DNA from: JAGQPD01 sp020426865
Lineage (GTDB): Bacteria; Planctomycetota; Planctomycetia; Pirellulales; Pirellulaceae
Length of the DNA: 64,000 nt
Assembly (NCBI GenBank): GCA_041399065.1
Contig: JAWKTN010000003.1
Span: 806,001-870,000 of the forward strand
Direction of reading: 5' to 3'
Position numbers and translations under genes: made by a program. The notes below the pieces were generated by a model. The model saw only the letters and a list, made by a program, of their open reading frames with translations, ran no database searches and was not told where the DNA came from. Of this stretch, positions 26,501 through 35,449 are shown piece after piece (position 1 is the stretch's first letter; every line of letters starts with the position of its first letter).

Positions 26501-27292
26501 TCAGGCTCCAATCCCCAGGGTGAGGAAGTTGCCCGTGCGATAGACCTGCTCGACGTAGGCGGCGATCGGCTGCTTCACCAGGACACTGGCCGACTCGACA
26601 TCCGAATAGCGAACCCAGACATATTCCCAGCCCCGCTTGTCGATGCCATTGATCGACCCGATCACCAGGCCCGTCACGTTTGGGCTGGCCGCGAAGCGGA
26701 AGGTCACTTCCCAGTCATCGGCCCCACGCTTGGCGCCGCTCGCGCCCAGGAACAGCACCTCGCCCGCAGCGAAGCCCCGCCACGCGTCGGAGTTCACCCG
26801 CCCCGTGAGGTGAAACAGGTTGGCCTTGTAAGCGGGCGTCACCAGCAGGTTGGAGATGTAGTGCGTCTCGCCGAACTGGTAGACCGGCACGTTGATGTCT
26901 GTCCCTTCGACGCTGTCAGTCGTCACGCCGATGGCGCCGAGGCAGTCTGGCGCTGACTTGCCCGGCGGTGCATGCCGCGCGATGGTGGTGAGACTCTGCG
27001 TGATGTGGGCCGAGCCGCCACCCGTATCGAATGAGAACGAAGAGTCGCCCGTATCGCGCGGCTCGCGTTTGCCGTAGCGGACCGAAACGTCCCAGACGCC
27101 CGCGCCTTGGTGGGCGATGTGGTAGGTCTGGAACGAGAGCCCCGCGTAGAACGCGGGAACCGTGCTTTCGACTGTAGCGCGAACGTCGGCATCGTCCTCC
27201 GTCCCCCGCACGACATACAGGAGGTCGACCGACGGGCTGTCGATCCCCTCGGTCGCCTCGCGGCTGTCGAACTTTTCGTGGATGGTGATCAT
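26501..27292 (-). CDS. Phage tail protein of unknown function
   Basis: A 263-residue, strand-rich protein placed directly after the tape measure gene, where siphophages encode distal tail or baseplate hub proteins. It opens MITIHEKFDSREATEGI and includes QTYHIAHQGAGVWDVSVRYG and a C-terminal stretch beginning GWEYVWVRYSDVES. I do not recognise a named family. The spacing of six bases to the tape measure and three bases to the next gene keeps it in the tail operon. Confidence 0.6.
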   Translation of the reverse strand: MITIHEKFDSREATEGIDSPSVDLLYVVRGTEDDADVRATVESTVPAFYAGLSFQTYHIAHQGAGVWDVSVRYGKREPRDTGDSSFSFDTGGGSAHITQSLTTIARHAPPGKSAPDCLGAIGVTTDSVEGTDINVPVYQFGETHYISNLLVTPAYKANLFHLTGRVNSDAWRGFAAGEVLFLGASGAKRGADDWEVTFRFAASPNVTGLVIGSINGIDKRGWEYVWVRYSDVESASVLVKQPIAAYVEQVYRTGNFLTLGIGA

Positions 27293-27298
27293 CGTGCG

Positions 27299-29620
27299 TT
27301 AGCTAAAGACGAGCCCTCCGTGTTGGGCTTCGTTCAGCAGCTTGCCCATCTTCTTGTCCATCGCCTCGGTCGCCTTGGCGGTTCGTTCGCCGGCCGAGTT
27401 GCCGCCAATGCCCAACAGCGCGAAGGCGTTGAAAGAGCCCTGCGTTTCGATCTTCTGCTGCTCGTCGCTCAGCGTTTGATTGCTGGCGGCCAGGCTGGCC
27501 TGAATTTTTTCGAGCGACTCGGGCAGGCTCTCGCCTTCACTCTTGGCCTCGACCTTCGTCACTTCACCGATGGCTTCCTGCCACTGCCGACGGGCTTCGG
27601 CGAGTTGTCGCTCGCTCTCGGCCATATCGGCGGCGTGCTGCGAGTCACGCTGACGCTGTTCCTGCGCCTGCATGTCGCCCAGGGCAGCCTGCGCGCCCTG
27701 GCGATCGCTTTCGATCTGCCGGCGTCGATCGCGTCGATCGCGATCGCGTTGTCCGACGGCATCGAGCATCTGCTGGTCGGCCGTGTCGTTGGCGGCGCGG
27801 GTCTCTTCGTTGATGCGGGCGACCTCGGCCTCGACGTTGACGTCCGAGTCGAAGAGCGACTTGAGCCGCACCCATGCCTTGCGGATGAAGCCGACCGTCG
27901 AGTGCCAGGTCTTGGTCAAGAGGTTGGTGAACAGCGACCACGAGTCGGATAGGAAGGCAATCGTCTCGGTCCACGCCACCTCGATCCCGGCCCATCCGTC
28001 GGTCATCAGCCGGGCGGCCTCGAAGGTGAGGTTGCTGGTGGTCGTAAGGAACGAGTCCTTGAACTTGAGCCACAACCCTTCGAGGAAGTGGACGCCCCGC
28101 TGCCATTCCATCTTCAGCGTCAGCCACAAGATGCGGGTGGCCAGGCTCACGTCGCCGGAGGCGAGCGCATTGCTGATTGCCTTCCAGGCCGTGGATGCCT
28201 CCTGCCACAACTGGCCGAACCGCTCCCCCAGCCACGTGAGCGCCTTGCCGCCGACGCCCGAGGCGTAGACGAGATAGCCGCCCAGGCTGAGCACCGCTGC
28301 GGTTAGAAGCCCGATGGGTGACAGAATGGCGCCGACCACCGCAGCGCCGATCTTCAGCGCCACCGCGAAGCCTGATAGCGCGAATGCTGCTATGTTGATC
28401 GAGAGCCCAGCGGCCACCATTGCTGAACCGAGCGTGATCACGCCCGCGACCACGGCAACCGCCGCGACGACGATCTGGCGATTCTGTTGAATCCACTCCC
28501 CGGCAATCGACAGCATGGCGGTCACGCCGCGAATGGCGGCGCGAAGCTGCGTGCCGAACGCTTCGCCGATGGCGATGCCCACGCCCTCGAGCGCCGACAG
28601 CAGAATCGTGAAGTCCCCCTTGAGCGTGTCGAGCTGGGTGCCGGCAATACGCGCCGCCGTGCCTGAGGCGTCACCGAGCGCGGAAGTTGCATCACGCAAG
28701 CGTTCAGCGCCCTGGGCCACGAGTTCCGCTGCCCCTGCCGCCTGCCGTGCCGGGAAGATCGTGCCCAGCGATCGCAGTCGTTCGCCGCTACCGACGCCCG
28801 ACAGCGCGTTCTCCAGGTCGCCAATGATCTCGGCCAGCGACCGGACGTTGCCGGCGCTGTCGAGCACCCGCACCCCAAGTCGCTCGAGTTCCTTCTGGGC
28901 CTCGGACGACGGGGAAGTGAGCGAGAGCAGCATGCCGCGAAGCGTCGTGCCCGCCATCTCGCCCTGGATGCCGGCGTTCGACAGCAACTGAATCGCAGCG
29001 GTTACTTCTTCGAGGGATACACCGGCCGTTTTCGCCATCGGTCCGACGAACTTGAACGCGTCCCCCAACATCGTGAGATCGGTATTGGCCGTCGTCATCG
29101 CCTTGGCCATCACGTCGACGGCATTGCCAAGCTCGTCAGCCGACAGCCCCATGCCAGCCATGATCTTGGCTGCGATGTCCGCCGCCTCGGCGATTTCGAT
29201 CTGGCCCGCGGCAGCCAGGTCAAGCGTGGGACCGATGGCGCCGAGGATCTTGTCGACGTCGAACCCCGCCAACGCGAACGAGCTCATCGCCTCGGCCGCC
29301 TGGCTTGCCGAGAAGACGGTCGTCGCCCCCAATCGCTTAGCGGTCTGCTCCAGCCGCGCGAACTCGTCACCCTGCGCGCCCGTGAGCGCTTTGACGCGGG
29401 CCATCTGCGACTCGAAGCTGGCGAACGTCCGCGCCGACAAGGCGAACGGCGCCGCAGCCGCGGTCCCCATGCCGATCAGCTTGAGCCCGGTCGCTTTGAC
29501 GCTGGCCGCGAACCCATTAAGGCGCCGCGTCGCCCGCTGCAAGCCGCGGATCAGCTTGCTGTCGCGGGTCGCGAGTTCGACGTAAGCCGAACCGGCCTTG
29601 ATGTCGCGGGCAGCGGGCAT
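27299..29620 (-). CDS. Phage tail tape measure protein, TP901 type
   Basis: A 773-residue protein with the TP901 core: SFESQMARVKALTGAQGDEF and the ATTVFSASQAAEAMSSFALA segment (about residues 60-120), then a conserved SNAGIQGEMAGTTLRGMLL region (about residues 210-230). Two or three hydrophobic stretches lie at about residues 385-465 (including IVVAAVAVVAGVITLGSAMV), and a charged coiled-coil region rich in Arg, Gln and Glu follows at about 610-720. The protein sets tail length in siphophages and acts during DNA ejection. It follows the tail chaperone genes, the usual order. Confidence 0.9.
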   Translation of the reverse strand: MPAARDIKAGSAYVELATRDSKLIRGLQRATRRLNGFAASVKATGLKLIGMGTAAAAPFALSARTFASFESQMARVKALTGAQGDEFARLEQTAKRLGATTVFSASQAAEAMSSFALAGFDVDKILGAIGPTLDLAAAGQIEIAEAADIAAKIMAGMGLSADELGNAVDVMAKAMTTANTDLTMLGDAFKFVGPMAKTAGVSLEEVTAAIQLLSNAGIQGEMAGTTLRGMLLSLTSPSSEAQKELERLGVRVLDSAGNVRSLAEIIGDLENALSGVGSGERLRSLGTIFPARQAAGAAELVAQGAERLRDATSALGDASGTAARIAGTQLDTLKGDFTILLSALEGVGIAIGEAFGTQLRAAIRGVTAMLSIAGEWIQQNRQIVVAAVAVVAGVITLGSAMVAAGLSINIAAFALSGFAVALKIGAAVVGAILSPIGLLTAAVLSLGGYLVYASGVGGKALTWLGERFGQLWQEASTAWKAISNALASGDVSLATRILWLTLKMEWQRGVHFLEGLWLKFKDSFLTTTSNLTFEAARLMTDGWAGIEVAWTETIAFLSDSWSLFTNLLTKTWHSTVGFIRKAWVRLKSLFDSDVNVEAEVARINEETRAANDTADQQMLDAVGQRDRDRRDRRRQIESDRQGAQAALGDMQAQEQRQRDSQHAADMAESERQLAEARRQWQEAIGEVTKVEAKSEGESLPESLEKIQASLAASNQTLSDEQQKIETQGSFNAFALLGIGGNSAGERTAKATEAMDKKMGKLLNEAQHGGLVFS

Positions 29621-29623
29621 GGG

Positions 29624-29917
29624 TTATTTGCGATCTACAAAAACGTCTTTGAGGATGCGGATGTTGGCCTTGGGTTTCGGCGGCAGGTTCGCCTGCACCG
29701 TGGGGTTGAAGTCGCGTGCCGAGTAGGGACGCGGCTTCCGCTTGGGGTCGCGGTGGACGTTGGCCAGTTGCGCGAGCAGGTGCGAGGTGTGCGTCCATGT
29801 TTCCCGCCGCTTGGCGTCCGTCATCCAGCACAACTCCCGCAGCGTCAGGGGCTCGGGCCGGATGCCGGCGACGCCGGCGAGTTGCCAGATGAGTCGCCAG
29901 ACGCCGGCGGCAGTGAT
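29624..29917 (-). CDS. Tail assembly chaperone extension in the -1 frame (gpT-like)
   Basis: A coding segment of about 97 residues opening ITAAGVWRLIWQLAGVAG, continuing PLTLRELCWM and LANVHRDPKRKP, a pattern seen in small proteins before tape measures. It overlaps the end of the gpG-like gene by about 70 bp in the -1 frame and has no good start codon in the overlap; ATG 29,824 lies just after the gpG stop but would cut off the conserved first part. This matches the gpG/gpGT arrangement, where ribosomes slip back one base. I saw no canonical X XXY YYZ heptamer, so the slip site is unassigned. Confidence 0.6.
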   Translation of the reverse strand: MTAAGVWRLIWQLAGVAGIRPEPLTLRELCWMTDAKRRETWTHTSHLLAQLANVHRDPKRKPRPYSARDFNPTVQANLPPKPKANIRILKDVFVDRK

Positions 29918-30348
29918 GCGGGTTCGTTCAGGGCCGCCAGGATCTGTTGTTCGATCTCCGGGTCGTCCAGCCGCTGATTCGCCACCGCCATCGCCTTGGT
30001 TTCGACCTCGTTGAGTCGATCCAGCGCCTTGGCCAGCAACTCCCGCCGGCCCTTCCGGAAAAAACCGACAAGTTCCTCCAGGAACGCGGCCGTGGCGTGG
30101 TCGATCGCGTCGCCCGCCATCCCCTGGCCAAACTGCTCGTCGGTGACTTCCGCGGCGTCGGCCTCGAGCTTGCAGATCACGTACAGCACGTCGCACAGCA
30201 GGATGGGGTCGTCGCGGAGTTGCTGGATCAGCTTTCCCTCGACCGCTTCCAAGAGGTCGATCTCCAGCATCGCGCGGACCCGCTTCACGGCGTCGACGTT
30301 GATTGCCACCGTCCAGGTCCGGCCCGCGTTGTCTTTGAAGGTCTTCAT
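29845..30348 (-). CDS. Tail assembly chaperone, gpG-like
   Basis: A 167-residue, mostly helical protein beginning with a short strand (FKDNAGRTWTVAINVDAVKR), with acidic helices and a Ser/Pro/Gly-rich tail. Size and position between tail tube and tape measure match the gpG-type chaperone. Its last 70 bp overlap a conserved coding segment in the -1 frame, so the Ser/Pro tail is probably only the non-shifted product. Confidence 0.7.
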   Translation of the reverse strand: MKTFKDNAGRTWTVAINVDAVKRVRAMLEIDLLEAVEGKLIQQLRDDPILLCDVLYVICKLEADAAEVTDEQFGQGMAGDAIDHATAAFLEELVGFFRKGRRELLAKALDRLNEVETKAMAVANQRLDDPEIEQQILAALNEPASLPPASGDSSGNSPASPASGPSP

Positions 30349-30368
30349 GCGTCAGTTGTTGCTCCTCG

Positions 30369-30839
30369 TTAAACGGGGCCGACCGGCGCCGCGCCGCTGC
30401 TTCCAGTGCCGTCAATCCATTGCGGCGCGACGGCGGCGTAGGTCGGCTTGAGCGACACGTCGACCATCAACGCCTCCTCGAGCGCCTCGTTGCGGGTGAA
30501 GCTCAACACGTCGCAGGTCGCCCGCAGCCCTTCGGACTCGGGGTCGTCGATCGGGCCGCTCATCACGGCGACCTCGATCGGATCGTTGTTGAAGAACGCC
30601 TGCTGGATCGCCGCGAACCCGTCGTCGTCCGTGTCCCAAACCATCTGGAACTCGATCGACGCGTCCTTGAGCGTGCCGACGGTCGCCCGCCAGCCGCCGT
30701 TGGCGCGGGTGGTGACGTCCGCTTCGCCCTTTTCAAGGGTGAGCGTGACATCCTTGACGTTTGAAATCTCCGCCCAGGCCGTGCCCGAGCTGCTCGTGTT
30801 GCGGTAAAGCTTGGCGTCGAGGCCGAGTCGCGTGGCCAT
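30369..30839 (-). CDS. Phage major tail tube protein
   Basis: A 156-residue beta-rich protein beginning MATRLGLDAKLYR, with EISNVKDVTLTLEKGEADVT and WRATVGTLKDASIEFQMVWD, matching the TP901-1-type major tail protein pattern. Directly upstream of the tail chaperones, as in most siphophages. Polymerises to form the tail tube; no catalytic role is expected. Confidence 0.75.
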   Translation of the reverse strand: MATRLGLDAKLYRNTSSSGTAWAEISNVKDVTLTLEKGEADVTTRANGGWRATVGTLKDASIEFQMVWDTDDDGFAAIQQAFFNNDPIEVAVMSGPIDDPESEGLRATCDVLSFTRNEALEEALMVDVSLKPTYAAVAPQWIDGTGSSGAAPVGPV

Positions 30840-30851
30840 AGTTCATTTCTC

Positions 30852-31298
30852 CTATCGGGTCGCCTTCACCGAGTTGCGCCACAGCTCAGGCAGCACGGGC
30901 AGTTCGGCGTCGAAGGCGGGTTGCATGTAGGGTCGGGGTCGATAGCGGCGACGCTTCCGTTCGCGAACGGCGACGCCGCCATGTTCCAGCAGCGACGGCG
31001 CCTTGCCGTCGCTCTTGCGCAGCATCACCGGACCGATCACGACCGACTGGGCATTGGCGTCGTAGGCGAAGAACAAGAACTTCTTCAGCAGGCCGGTGTG
31101 CGAGTACGGCGGGCGTCCTGGTTGGCTGATTCGGGGTTTGGCCGACTTCGGCGGGCGGCGGATCGAGGTCTTCGCCCGCTGGCGGACGAACGCGCCGAAC
31201 TTCGACAGGTTGCGCAGGGTAGCGTGATCGACCGCGTTCTTCACAGCAGGCCGATCGAAGAACGCGCCCTTGGCGGATTTGAGCGACATGGTCACCAT
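30852..31298 (-). CDS. Head-tail or minor tail protein, HK97 gp10-like by position
   Basis: A 148-residue basic protein with AKTSIRRPPKSAKPRISQPG and PPYSHTGLLKKFLFFAYD, a layout often seen in phage head-tail completion proteins of the HK97 gp10 kind. ATG 31,289 (MSLKSAKG) is an alternative start to 31,298. It lies between the completion gene cluster and the tail tube gene. Family assignment is by size, charge and position, so it is moderate. Confidence 0.55.
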   Translation of the reverse strand: MVTMSLKSAKGAFFDRPAVKNAVDHATLRNLSKFGAFVRQRAKTSIRRPPKSAKPRISQPGRPPYSHTGLLKKFLFFAYDANAQSVVIGPVMLRKSDGKAPSLLEHGGVAVRERKRRRYRPRPYMQPAFDAELPVLPELWRNSVKATR

Positions 31299-31302
31299 TG
31301 GC

Positions 31303-31731
31303 TCACCTCACGACTTTGAAGGTGAGAGTGAGCAGACTCGTGAACTGCCGGAACTCGATCCAGTGCTCGGGCGAGTAGAGGACGCGGTGTTCAGTCTTGG
31401 TCCAGATCGCTGCCGGGTAGCTGGCCAGCCGCTTGAGGCGGAACAAGTCGGCGATCCCCTCGACCAGGTTGACCAGCGGATCGATCTCCGGGTTGTCCCC
31501 CTTGGCGAACTTCTGCTGTACGGCGATGTCGACCTGCGCGTCGTAGCTCAATCGGTCGCGGCTGACGCTGGTGACGCTCAGTTCGCGCGGCACGACCGTC
31601 ACCCGCAGCGACTTCATTTCCTTGAGGTCGTACTCGGGCACGTAGCCGCGCACCGCCTGCAGGGGCTGGCTGAGCTGCGCCGCGTTAAGCTCGGCGACGA
31701 TCGCATCAGCAACGTCAAGTGGAATCGCCAT
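31303..31731 (-). CDS. Phage head-tail completion protein, hypothetical
   Basis: A 142-residue protein starting MAIPLDVADAIVAELNAA at the ATG that overlaps the upstream stop (ATGA at 31,733-31,729). A strand pair (LRVTVVPRELSVTSVSRD) and an Asp-rich helical middle follow. The size and place between connector and tail genes fit a tail terminator or completion protein, but no specific family is recognised. Confidence 0.55.
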   Translation of the reverse strand: MAIPLDVADAIVAELNAAQLSQPLQAVRGYVPEYDLKEMKSLRVTVVPRELSVTSVSRDRLSYDAQVDIAVQQKFAKGDNPEIDPLVNLVEGIADLFRLKRLASYPAAIWTKTEHRVLYSPEHWIEFRQFTSLLTLTFKVVR

Positions 31732-32117
31732 CAGCCCGCCACCTCCTCGTCCACCAGCTTGGTGTGGATGCGCAGCTTCAGGCGAAACGGGTCGCTGTAC
31801 CGCCAGCACGGTTCCCCGGCGATGGCCATCGCCTCATAGATATAGGTATGGCCCCCTTCGACCTCCTTGATTCGGTCACCCGGCTTCGGCAGAACGGCCT
31901 CGCCGGCGAGAACGAGCTTCGGGGCGTCGATGAGGTAGTCCCGCACCTGGGTACGGATGATCGCCCCCTGACCGTCGTCGTGCTCGAAGGTCGTCTTGCC
32001 GATCGTGGCCAGCACCGCAACTTCGTCAGCGTCGCGTGCGTAGACAACGTTTTGCGAAGCGTGGGTTGTGAGTTGGTCGGCAAGCCATGCCTGCCCTTCC
32101 TGCAGCAGATCGGTCAT
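31731..32117 (-). CDS. Phage head-tail joining protein, hypothetical
   Basis: A 128-residue protein with an N-terminal helix (LLQEGQAWLADQL) and a beta-rich remainder including GHTYIYEAMAIAGEP. It resembles small head-tail adaptor proteins in size and placement. Overlaps both neighbours by a few bases, so expression is coupled. Confidence 0.5.
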   Translation of the reverse strand: MTDLLQEGQAWLADQLTTHASQNVVYARDADEVAVLATIGKTTFEHDDGQGAIIRTQVRDYLIDAPKLVLAGEAVLPKPGDRIKEVEGGHTYIYEAMAIAGEPCWRYSDPFRLKLRIHTKLVDEEVAG

Positions 32118-32995
32118 GCGCGAGCAAGCTCCTTATCCAGCTTCCGCTGCAGATCGAATCGAGCAGCAATGCGGTGGAACAGTTCGGGGTGCTGAGTGCG
32201 CAGCTTGCCAATTGACTGCAGGTTGGCCGGGTTCGCGCGCTTGGCGCCCCAGACGTGGCAGAAGTCGATGTCGTTGGTCCGGCTATCGAGTTTGGAGGTC
32301 GGCAGTAGGTACGCCGGCTCGAAGCCGTAGGTCTGGTAACAGAGCTCGCCGAACATCAACTGCTCGACGACGATGTTCCATTCCTGCAGTTCCTGAAACG
32401 AACCGGGTTTCTTTGCCACCCACTCGTCGTAGAACGACCGTGCCTGCGTGCAGTATTCGAGGTTGAACTCGAGGTCGTTGCAGACGTAGACGCTCAGGCA
32501 ACTGGCAACCGGAGTCCGCGGCCCGATCGCGTGGTACAACCGAAACGGGAAGACGTCGTCCGTTCCCTGCAGCACCTCACGGAGGCACCGCGCATAAGGC
32601 GATCCCGGTGTGGCATCTTCCTTCGACTGGCAGGCCAGCCGGTAGAGAAGGTCGTCGGACGGCGGCGTGGCGAACCAGGCGTCGCCGTCGAGGTGCATGA
32701 ACGGCTCGTCCTGCAGGGCGTAGGCTTCCAGCTTGCCGATCGCCCACAGCTTGCCGCCGCCCGGCTCGACGTTGTTGAGCGCCGTGACGACCGAGTCGAA
32801 CTCGATCCCCAGTTCGTCGAACAACGCCGCTCCAAAATCGTCCGTGACCAACTCGATCTTGCTCGCCCACTCACGCGTCTTTGCGACCGACCACGCCCAG
32901 ATCAAGAACTCGACGCCGGGGTTGGACCAGTTGCCAGGGTTGGTGGCCGGGTCGCCCGCATAGGGGCCGCTGTAGAACGAGTAGACGACTTTCAT
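32114..32995 (-). CDS. DUF6734-like glycosyltransferase-type protein in the head-tail block
   Basis: A 293-residue protein with MKVVYSFYSGPYAG at the start, KIELVTDDFGAALFDELG, and a DxD-like motif in EPFMHLDGDAWF (about residues 95-106), a nucleotide-sugar glycosyltransferase pattern resembling DUF6734. It is unusual inside a structural operon between decoration and head-tail genes. It may glycosylate a virion protein; donor and acceptor are unknown. The 36-bp gap upstream and four-base overlap downstream keep it in the late operon. Confidence 0.65.
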   Translation of the reverse strand: MKVVYSFYSGPYAGDPATNPGNWSNPGVEFLIWAWSVAKTREWASKIELVTDDFGAALFDELGIEFDSVVTALNNVEPGGGKLWAIGKLEAYALQDEPFMHLDGDAWFATPPSDDLLYRLACQSKEDATPGSPYARCLREVLQGTDDVFPFRLYHAIGPRTPVASCLSVYVCNDLEFNLEYCTQARSFYDEWVAKKPGSFQELQEWNIVVEQLMFGELCYQTYGFEPAYLLPTSKLDSRTNDIDFCHVWGAKRANPANLQSIGKLRTQHPELFHRIAARFDLQRKLDKELARA

Positions 32996-33031
32996 GGGGA
33001 AGCGATCGCTCCTGGGAATCGAAGGTGACTA

Positions 33032-33391
33032 TCAGACGGGGCCGACGCTCTGGTTGCCGCTGGCGACGCCCGGCGTGATCAGCGTCCGCACCGAGGTGGG
33101 GCCGTTGCCGGCATCGGCGACCGCCTTGCCGAACACAATCGTGCCCGTATCGACCGCCTTCTTGGTTGCCTCGTCCCAGAACACGGTCTGGCCGGCGGTG
33201 AACTCGGTTGCCGCGTCCTTGGCGACATCGAACACGCCTCGCACGGCGATCGCGCCCAGGCGGCCGGCGGGAATGGGGACCTTGGTGACGCCAACCAGTG
33301 TTCCTTGAACAACGACCTCGCCTTCAGCGGTGTCGGCTGCCGGCGTGTAATCAACGGCGTCGCCGTTGTGGACGAATGCTGCTTCAGGCAT
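33032..33391 (-). CDS. Capsid decoration protein, DUF2190 family
   Basis: A 119-residue beta-rich protein with VHNGDAVDYTPAADTAEGEV, LVGVTKVPIPAG, and AVRGVFDVAKD then FTAGQTVFWDEATKKA, the DUF2190 pattern found in head decoration or cement proteins. Directly downstream of the capsid gene, as usual for this family. Confidence 0.85.
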   Translation of the reverse strand: MPEAAFVHNGDAVDYTPAADTAEGEVVVQGTLVGVTKVPIPAGRLGAIAVRGVFDVAKDAATEFTAGQTVFWDEATKKAVDTGTIVFGKAVADAGNGPTSVRTLITPGVASGNQSVGPV

Positions 33392-33433
33392 GGGAAGCTC
33401 CTTGTGAATGAAGTTGGTTCTGTGATCTGCCGA

Positions 33434-35449
33434 CTACGCTTCGCCCTTGAGCTTCACGCCGCCGCGATGGTCCTGCTTGGCGACGCCGAAGTCGTGGTAG
33501 CCACGCATCTGGATGCCGAGCACGTTGAAGTCGGCGTCGGCCGATTCGACGGTCGGCCGTTCCTGCCCGTTCAGGAACGCGACCTCGATGACTGGCAGGC
33601 TGGAGGGATCAGCAAGCAGATACCACGCCTTGTTGCTGTTGCCCGTGTACAGTGCGTTCGACAGGTAGCTCGAACGATGGACGCGGAACTTGCCGGCGTG
33701 GGGATTGCTCGTCGGGTACTTGGACTTGCTGCTGTTGCCGTCCTCCCGAAACTCGGTCGAGTTCATCAGCTGGCCGGCGAGGGCGTAGAGTGCATTCGGC
33801 ACCAGCAGGATTTCCGGCATCACGGCCAGCGGGTGGCCGTCGGGATCGGTCTGGTCGAGGAATAGCTGCTCGGCCTTCGTGAGCCCGTCGATCGCAAGCG
33901 CCGTATCAGCCCCGTCGGCGTAGTTATTGTTGCCGGCAGCAAAGAACGCCGCGTTGGCCAAGAACTCCTTCCAGAAGACGTCGTTGAGCTTGAGTGCGGC
34001 CCCGCGACCCAGGCGGGTTGGCACGGCCGTCAGCGCACCGAGATCGTCGTTGATCAGGTCGGTCCGCGTCAGACTGAACATCTTGCCGTAGGTCTTCGCC
34101 TGGTTGGTGAACGACTCTTCGCCGACCTGCGCGTGCTTGAGTTCGCCATCGGGACCGACTTCCTCGTATTCGAAGCCGCCCGTCAGCCGGTAGCTCGTAA
34201 CCTGCTTGAAGTCGCTGACCGACCGGATCGCCGCGATCGCCCGCCAGGCCGATTCGACGGTCGTGAACCCCTGCAGCAGGAACTTGTTTGCCGTATTGGA
34301 GAGGATGCCGGGCAGGCTGAAGGTGCTGAACGCGGCCTGTAGGACGCCCCGCATGTCACTACGGAACGACCGGCCCGTGTACCCGTTCGACCAGGCTGCC
34401 TCGAGCAGCAGTTCCTGCAGGCCAATGCGTCCCCGGAACCGCTTGTCGGCCGCTTCAAGCGTCTGTTCGTCGTAGGCCTTTTCGATGCCGTCGAGCTGAC
34501 CCGCCACGCACACTGCCGCTTCGAGAACCTTGGCCGTCGGCGATCCGCCGCCGTTCGCGTGAATCGCAGGCGCCGCAGGGCGACTTGCACGCAGCACCTC
34601 CAGCTCAGCGCGGGTTTCGTCCCAGCCATCGGCAATCGCCTGCGCCTCAATCACCTCGTGCCGTCCAGCACAGATCTTGCGGATCGATGCGATACGGGAG
34701 GTCTCCGCCGCCATCTCGGCACGAAGCGTCGCCACGGCGCCAGCAGTGTCAGTCAGAGGATCGGTGGTCGCCGGCTTGGATGCCGAGAACAGCTTCTCGA
34801 AGCTGGCGATTTGTGTTTCATTCAGGTCATCGGCGGCAAACCCCTGGGCCTCGACCCACTCTGCGAATTCCATGTCGATCTCCTTGTTTGGTTTACCGGC
34901 TGCGATCTGCGCCGATGTGTTGTCGTCTGCTCCGAGGACTACGAAACTCACCTCGCCCAGCGTGGAACGGCGAGCGATATTCACCGGACCGGAGAACTCC
35001 CGGCCGTTGGCCTGCGCGGTCTTGCCGGCGGGCACGAACTCCACGTCTGCCGCTCGGGCGCCGATGGACGCCTGCCACGCGAACCCTTTGTCGGCCAGTG
35101 CGATCACTTGCTGCGCCTTGGCCGAGTCGCCCATGATCTGGCCAGAGACTCGTAGTTCATCGCCGGACACCGCGATCTGGTCGGTCTGGCCCATGACGAA
35201 ATCAACGTCGCGGGTGTGGTCGAGCAGAATCGGGCGGTTTTGTTTGCCGACATCCATACCTTGGAGGTCAACAACGACCGGGTGGCGCCAGCCAGCAAGC
35301 GTCATCTGGCCGCCCGTGTAGGCGGTCATCGAGAACCGCCGCAGTTCACGGGACTCCTCGTCGGATGCTGCTTCGAGATCGACGAGCGTCGCGACCAGGT
35401 TGAGTTCGCGCGTCTCAGGCGGCTTGGTTTTGCGTTTCGTTTTCGGCAT
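33434..35449 (-). CDS. Prohead protease fused to major capsid protein
   Basis: A 671-residue polyprotein. Residues about 1-190 look like a caudoviral prohead serine protease: QNRPILLDHTRDVDFVMGQT contains the catalytic-type His, and NIARRSTLGEVSFVVLGAD the conserved Ser region (STLGEVSFV). Residues about 195-671 are the capsid protein with a helical scaffold-like start, TSYRLTGGFEYEEVG, and EILLVPNALYALAGQLMNS typical of HK97-fold/Mu gpT-like heads. Fusion of protease to capsid would let self-cleavage release the head protein. It overlaps the portal gene by 35 bp. Confidence 0.8.
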   Translation of the reverse strand: MPKTKRKTKPPETRELNLVATLVDLEAASDEESRELRRFSMTAYTGGQMTLAGWRHPVVVDLQGMDVGKQNRPILLDHTRDVDFVMGQTDQIAVSGDELRVSGQIMGDSAKAQQVIALADKGFAWQASIGARAADVEFVPAGKTAQANGREFSGPVNIARRSTLGEVSFVVLGADDNTSAQIAAGKPNKEIDMEFAEWVEAQGFAADDLNETQIASFEKLFSASKPATTDPLTDTAGAVATLRAEMAAETSRIASIRKICAGRHEVIEAQAIADGWDETRAELEVLRASRPAAPAIHANGGGSPTAKVLEAAVCVAGQLDGIEKAYDEQTLEAADKRFRGRIGLQELLLEAAWSNGYTGRSFRSDMRGVLQAAFSTFSLPGILSNTANKFLLQGFTTVESAWRAIAAIRSVSDFKQVTSYRLTGGFEYEEVGPDGELKHAQVGEESFTNQAKTYGKMFSLTRTDLINDDLGALTAVPTRLGRGAALKLNDVFWKEFLANAAFFAAGNNNYADGADTALAIDGLTKAEQLFLDQTDPDGHPLAVMPEILLVPNALYALAGQLMNSTEFREDGNSSKSKYPTSNPHAGKFRVHRSSYLSNALYTGNSNKAWYLLADPSSLPVIEVAFLNGQERPTVESADADFNVLGIQMRGYHDFGVAKQDHRGGVKLKGEA

